From contig CACNXU010000002.1 of the NCBI GenBank assembly GCA_902624585.1, positions 1-58,981 of the forward strand: a stretch of DNA of 58,981 bases. The letters are read 5' to 3'. The DNA comes from an uncultured Pelagibacteraceae bacterium. Its GTDB lineage: Bacteria > Pseudomonadota > Alphaproteobacteria > Pelagibacterales > Pelagibacteraceae. The position numbers and the translations under genes were made by a program. Within the stretch, counting starts at the first letter, position 1, and every line of letters starts with the position of its first letter. A model generated the notes under the pieces. It was not told where the DNA came from and searched no databases. It saw nothing but the letters and a program-made list of their open reading frames with translations. Below, piece after piece: positions 56,033 through 58,981 of this stretch.

Positions 56033-57184
56033 TTATTTTTCCTTAATAGCAATTTTTTTATTATACCAATTCATTAAAATAGAAATTGAAATACTTAAGC
56101 TTAAATAAGTAAGCATCGTAATTGATACTATTTCAATTGCTTTACCTGTTTGCATAAGCGCCGTGCCAGCAAAAACTAATACTAAATCGGGGTAAGCTAT
56201 AGCAGCTGCTAAAGAAGAATTTTTAGTTAAATTTAAATATTGATTGGTTGTTGGTGGAATAATAATTCTTAAAGCTTGTGGCATCACAACCAACTTTAAA
56301 ACTTGGTTAGGATTTAAACCAATTGATGCAGCGGCTTCTTTTTGACCTTTTCCTACTCCTTGGATTCCAGCTCTAACACACTCAGCTATAAAAGTGGCTG
56401 TATACAATGCCAATGACAAAGTTAAAGCTATTAACTCTGGAGGCAAGCTTACACCACCTTCATATATAAATGAGGTTGTTGCTAATTGTTTTAATTTTGG
56501 TATTTCAAAAGATAGGCTAACACCTCCTATTAAAAAGCTTAATAATGGTAAAATAAAAATTAAACCTATAGCTATCCAAAAAACTGGTAGCTGCTTTCCT
56601 TGTGTCTCCTGAACCTTTCGGGCATGAATTCTTATTACAACAATCGCAATAATTGCAGCAATTAATGAATATAAAAACACATTTAAATTTTCCCAAATAA
56701 ACGCTGGAACATATAAACCTTTTATTGTTAAATAAAAAACACCCAAAATTGCATCCGCATCCTGAGGTAATGGTAGTGCCCTTAAAGCAGCAAAATACCA
56801 AAAAAATATTTGTAAAAGTAATGGTATATTTCTAAAAAATTCTACATAGAAAGCCGCAAATTGATTTATTAAATAGTTTGGAGATAATCTTGCTACACCA
56901 ACTATAACACCTAAAATTGTTGCAAAAATAATTCCAATTACAGAAACTAAAATAGTATTAAGTAATCCTACCAGGTATGCTCTGAAATAAGAGTGCGATC
57001 CATCATATTCAATAAGAGAAAACTGAACGTCAAATGAAGACTCTTGTGAAAGAAACCCATAACCAAAATCAATACCTCTATTCTCCATATTGATTTGGGC
57101 GTTATATGTAAAAAAACCAAAAACCAACACTACAACTAAAACGGTAATTAATTGGGGAATGATTTTTTGTAATTTAAGGTTCAT
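56033..57184 (-). CDS. aapQ: General L-amino acid ABC transporter permease AapQ
   Basis: The 383-residue permease has 'EFFRNIPLLLQIFFWYF' and the EAA-type loop 'ECVRAGIQGVGKGQKEAAASIGL'. It pairs with AapM. A strong terminator separates it from aapJ, so it is expressed by readthrough or more weakly. Confidence 0.95.
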   Translation of the reverse strand: MNLKLQKIIPQLITVLVVVLVFGFFTYNAQINMENRGIDFGYGFLSQESSFDVQFSLIEYDGSHSYFRAYLVGLLNTILVSVIGIIFATILGVIVGVARLSPNYLINQFAAFYVEFFRNIPLLLQIFFWYFAALRALPLPQDADAILGVFYLTIKGLYVPAFIWENLNVFLYSLIAAIIAIVVIRIHARKVQETQGKQLPVFWIAIGLIFILPLLSFLIGGVSLSFEIPKLKQLATTSFIYEGGVSLPPELIALTLSLALYTATFIAECVRAGIQGVGKGQKEAAASIGLNPNQVLKLVVMPQALRIIIPPTTNQYLNLTKNSSLAAAIAYPDLVLVFAGTALMQTGKAIEIVSITMLTYLSLSISISILMNWYNKKIAIKEK

Positions 57185-57199
57185 TTGAACGCTTATAAA

Positions 57200-57229
57200 A
57201 AAAAGGGCTAGAAAAATCTAGCCCTTTTT
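57200..57229 (-). terminator. Intrinsic terminator between aapJ and aapQ
   Basis: On the reverse strand a perfect 13-bp stem (core AGGGCTAGA/TCTAGCCCT) with a 4-nt loop is followed by eight T. It would end most transcripts after aapJ and let some continue into aapQMP, giving excess binding protein over permease. Confidence 0.85.
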
Positions 57230-57247
57230 AATTAGTTATATATGCAA

Positions 57248-58288
57248 TTATCTTGCAGGTGGTACATAAAGAATTCCACCTTTAGTCCATAATTCATTTG
57301 GACCTCTGTCAGGTAAAATTCCAGTGTCAGCTATATTTCTTTTATAGCTTTCACCATAGTTACCAACTTGCTTAATAATTCTTAAGCTCCACTCATTGTC
57401 TAAGCCAAAAGCAGCACCTAATTCACCTTCAGCACCAACTAGTCTTTTTACTGCTGGATTATCTGAAGTTTTCATTGAGTCTGCATTTGCAGAAGTAATT
57501 CCATACTCCTCTGCTTCGATCATAGCGTTTAAAGACCACCTAACGATATCTTCCCAAACAGAGTCACCTTGTCTTACAACTGGTCCTAGAGGCTCTTTAG
57601 ACACCGTTTCAGGTAACACAATGTGTTCATCTGGATTAGACATTTTAGTTCTTTGTGCAGCAAGACCTGATTTATCAGTAGTGTAAGTATCACATCTACC
57701 AGCATCATAAGCAGCTACAACTTCATCAGCTTTTTCAAAAGCAACTGGCTCATAAGAAATTCCTTTAGAGTTAAAGAAGTCTCTCATGTTTAACTCAGTT
57801 GTTGTACCAATATTAGTACAAGCTGAGATACCATCTTTGAATTGGCTCGTTGAAGTAATACCAGAACTTTTTCTAACCATGAAACCTTGACCATCGTAGA
57901 AGTTTACTCCAACGAAAGTAAGTCCGATATCAGCATCCCTTGAAAGAGTCCAAGTTGTGTTTCTTGACAAGATATCGATCTCACCAGAAGTTAAAGCTGT
58001 AAATCTTTCTTTAGCACTTAATGGTGTAAACTTAACTTTGTTTGCATCACCTAGTACTGCAGCAGCTACAGCTCGACATACATCAACATCAATACCAGTC
58101 CAATTTCCAGCAGCATCAGCATTAGAAAATCCTGGAAGACCTTGAGATACTCCACATCTTACAAAACCCTTCTTTTGAGTGTTTTTAAGTGTTTTAGATT
58201 TTTTAGCAGCCATAGTTTCTGTTGTAAAAGTAAACAACACTGCAACCATAGCAACTAAAGAAGTTAATTGTTTTAAGTATTTAAACAT
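57248..58288 (-). CDS. aapJ: General L-amino acid ABC transporter substrate-binding protein AapJ
   Basis: A signal peptide (1-27, TMA) precedes a periplasmic binding protein with 'GFVRCGVSQGLPGFS', 'GIDVDVCRAVAAAVLGD' and 'RNTTWTLSRDADIGLTF', close to AapJ/BztA. It captures many L-amino acids. It is the first gene of aapJQMP and has an AAGGAAG ribosome-binding site. Confidence 0.96.
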   Translation of the reverse strand: MFKYLKQLTSLVAMVAVLFTFTTETMAAKKSKTLKNTQKKGFVRCGVSQGLPGFSNADAAGNWTGIDVDVCRAVAAAVLGDANKVKFTPLSAKERFTALTSGEIDILSRNTTWTLSRDADIGLTFVGVNFYDGQGFMVRKSSGITSTSQFKDGISACTNIGTTTELNMRDFFNSKGISYEPVAFEKADEVVAAYDAGRCDTYTTDKSGLAAQRTKMSNPDEHIVLPETVSKEPLGPVVRQGDSVWEDIVRWSLNAMIEAEEYGITSANADSMKTSDNPAVKRLVGAEGELGAAFGLDNEWSLRIIKQVGNYGESYKRNIADTGILPDRGPNELWTKGGILYVPPAR

Positions 58289-58309
58289 TATTCTTCCTTT
58301 ATGTTATTT

Positions 58310-58327
58310 TTATTTGTTAACAAATAA
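58310..58327. promoter_or_regulatory. Perfect 18-bp palindrome in the aapJ leader
   Basis: TTATTTGTTAACAAATAA is a perfect palindrome 21 nt before the aapJ start. A second inverted repeat (TTCAAAA-TTAC-TTTTGAA, 58328-58345) abuts it. It could be an operator for a dimeric regulator or an mRNA hairpin. Confidence 0.45.
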
Positions 58328-58353
58328 TTCAAAATTACTTTTGAATATTTACA

Positions 58354-58382
58354 ATTTAAACATGTAAGAAAATACTGTTCAA
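58354..58382 (-). promoter_or_regulatory. Candidate aapJ promoter
   Basis: On the reverse strand TTGAAC (58377-58382) and TTAAAT (58354-58359) are 17 nt apart, giving a start near 58347 and a leader of about 60 nt containing the palindrome. It is a consensus-based guess. Confidence 0.3.
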
Positions 58383-58464
58383 GAAAAATTAATTTAAAAT
58401 CAATTTATATATAAAATGACGTCAAGCTTAATTTTAAATAATTAGTTGTTAAATAAGTAAGAAA

Positions 58465-58541
58465 TGGCGCGCCCTGGAGGATTCGAACCTCCGACCCTCG
58501 GTTTAGAAAACCGATGCTCTATCCAGCTGAGCTAAGGGCGC
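58465..58541 (-). tRNA. tRNA-Arg(TCT)
   Basis: Reverse-strand acceptor arms GCGCCCT and AGGGCGC pair fully, with discriminator G and encoded CCA. The anticodon loop TTTCTAA gives TCT. Confidence 0.96.
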
Positions 58542-58570
58542 AAAATTAATGAATATATATTACTTAATTA

Positions 58571-58981
58571 CTATTTAAAAAGAAATTTTTTAGCTATTAA
58601 TAATAAAGATAAAAGTTCAACTCTCCCGATTATCATAAAAAATATAAGAAAATATTTAGTAAAAAAGTGTAAATTTTGAAAATCAAAGTCAGATACTCCA
58701 TATGCTGTTGAATTAACTGTATTCATTAACGTTAATACAGCTAGTTTAAAGGAATATTCAAATTGAATATTAGATAATGACAATAAAGTAACTAAGGAAA
58801 AAAGAGAAATAACGAAAATTATTATTGTTAAAAAATATTTATTTATATCGTTAGTAACAAAATTAATCTTAGAAAAAGCAAGTTTATTCATAAATACATT
58901 TTTTGGCTTACTAAAAGAAAGAATTTGATTAATAGAATATTTGGTCAAAGAATATATCTTTAAAAATCTTAAACCTGAGCT
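58571..58981 (-). CDS. trkH: TrkH-type potassium uptake protein, 3' end only (cut by window edge)
   Basis: The frame stays open to the window edge, so this is the C-terminal part of a longer gene; the internal TTG at 58948 is not a real start. It reads SSGLRFLKIYSLTKYSI near the edge, then 'NTVNSTAYGVSDFDF' and the final 'IIGRVELLSLLLIAKKFLF', matching the last K+-channel-like repeat and the end 'GRxExxxLL' of TrkH/TrkG. It imports K+ with a Trk partner not seen here. Confidence 0.78.
   Translation of the reverse strand, partial: SSGLRFLKIYSLTKYSINQILSFSKPKNVFMNKLAFSKINFVTNDINKYFLTIIIFVISLFSLVTLLSLSNIQFEYSFKLAVLTLMNTVNSTAYGVSDFDFQNLHFFTKYFLIFFMIIGRVELLSLLLIAKKFLFK

Noticed and set aside
58571-58948. 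A complete 125-residue membrane protein starting at TTG
   Set aside because: The frame stays open to the window edge and the upstream residues continue the TrkH pattern, so it is a truncated gene.

Overview
The window looks like a piece of a streamlined marine alphaproteobacterial genome, most likely SAR11 (Pelagibacterales). The DNA is very AT-rich and genes are packed with 1-4 nt overlaps or near-zero gaps. The gene orders are alphaproteobacterial (sdhE-recG; ssb-gyrA-coaD-ppi-tgt; argS-x-nagZ-scpA-scpB-tatA-tatB-tatC-serS-yajC-secD-secF; aapJQMP). No phage, insertion sequence or CRISPR array is visible. Nearly all of the window is coding, and no gene-free stretch exceeds about 300 bases. 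All identifications come from reading the sequence and recalled family knowledge; no database search was run.

Region 1 (1-13,050) is the unusual part. A forward three-gene operon encodes exported proteins: a TPR plus trypsin-like (HtrA/DegP-type) serine protease, a DUF4384-like protein, and a coiled-coil protein with an LPP20-like C-terminus. A reverse-strand operon then encodes three exported caspase-fold (peptidase C14, metacaspase-like) proteins of 931, 840 and 402 residues. Each carries an Ig-like domain, the catalytic His/Cys pair and an EF-hand-like calcium loop; the two large ones also carry MORN-like and PDZ-like domains. Two small exported proteins of an unrecognised, internally duplicated domain family sit between them. 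A decayed 3' end of a further caspase gene lies directly behind the last one. I infer a periplasmic, possibly Ca2+-responsive proteolytic system, and this is the best candidate in the window for an undescribed system.

Region 2 (13,051-25,352) is housekeeping: tRNA-Ser, sdhE, recG, a DUF502 protein, an M48 metalloprotease, tRNA-Lys, tgt (zinc-site cysteines partly lost), a cyclophilin, coaD, gyrA, ssb and uvrA. Region 3 (25,353-40,650) holds two small membrane proteins, Fe superoxide dismutase, acetoacetyl-CoA synthetase, secDF-yajC, serS, tatABC, scpAB, nagZ, argS, a dGTPase-like protein, an A-type Fe-S carrier and exonuclease III.

Region 4 (40,640-47,340) handles metals and oxyanions. Divergent znuA and znuCB-zur-Ldh2 transcripts flank two tandem palindromes that fit Zur boxes. 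An arsenic operon (small membrane protein, thioredoxin-type ArsC, aquaglyceroporin) has its ribosome-binding site inside a long predicted hairpin. A divergent PiT-like permease follows behind its own leader. Region 5 (47,360-52,912) is valS-ilvD-manC. Region 6 (52,913-58,981) has tRNA-Cys, tRNA-Asn, an XRE regulator, the general L-amino-acid ABC transporter aapJQMP with an internal terminator after aapJ, tRNA-Arg, and the 3' end of a trkH-type potassium transporter cut by the window edge.
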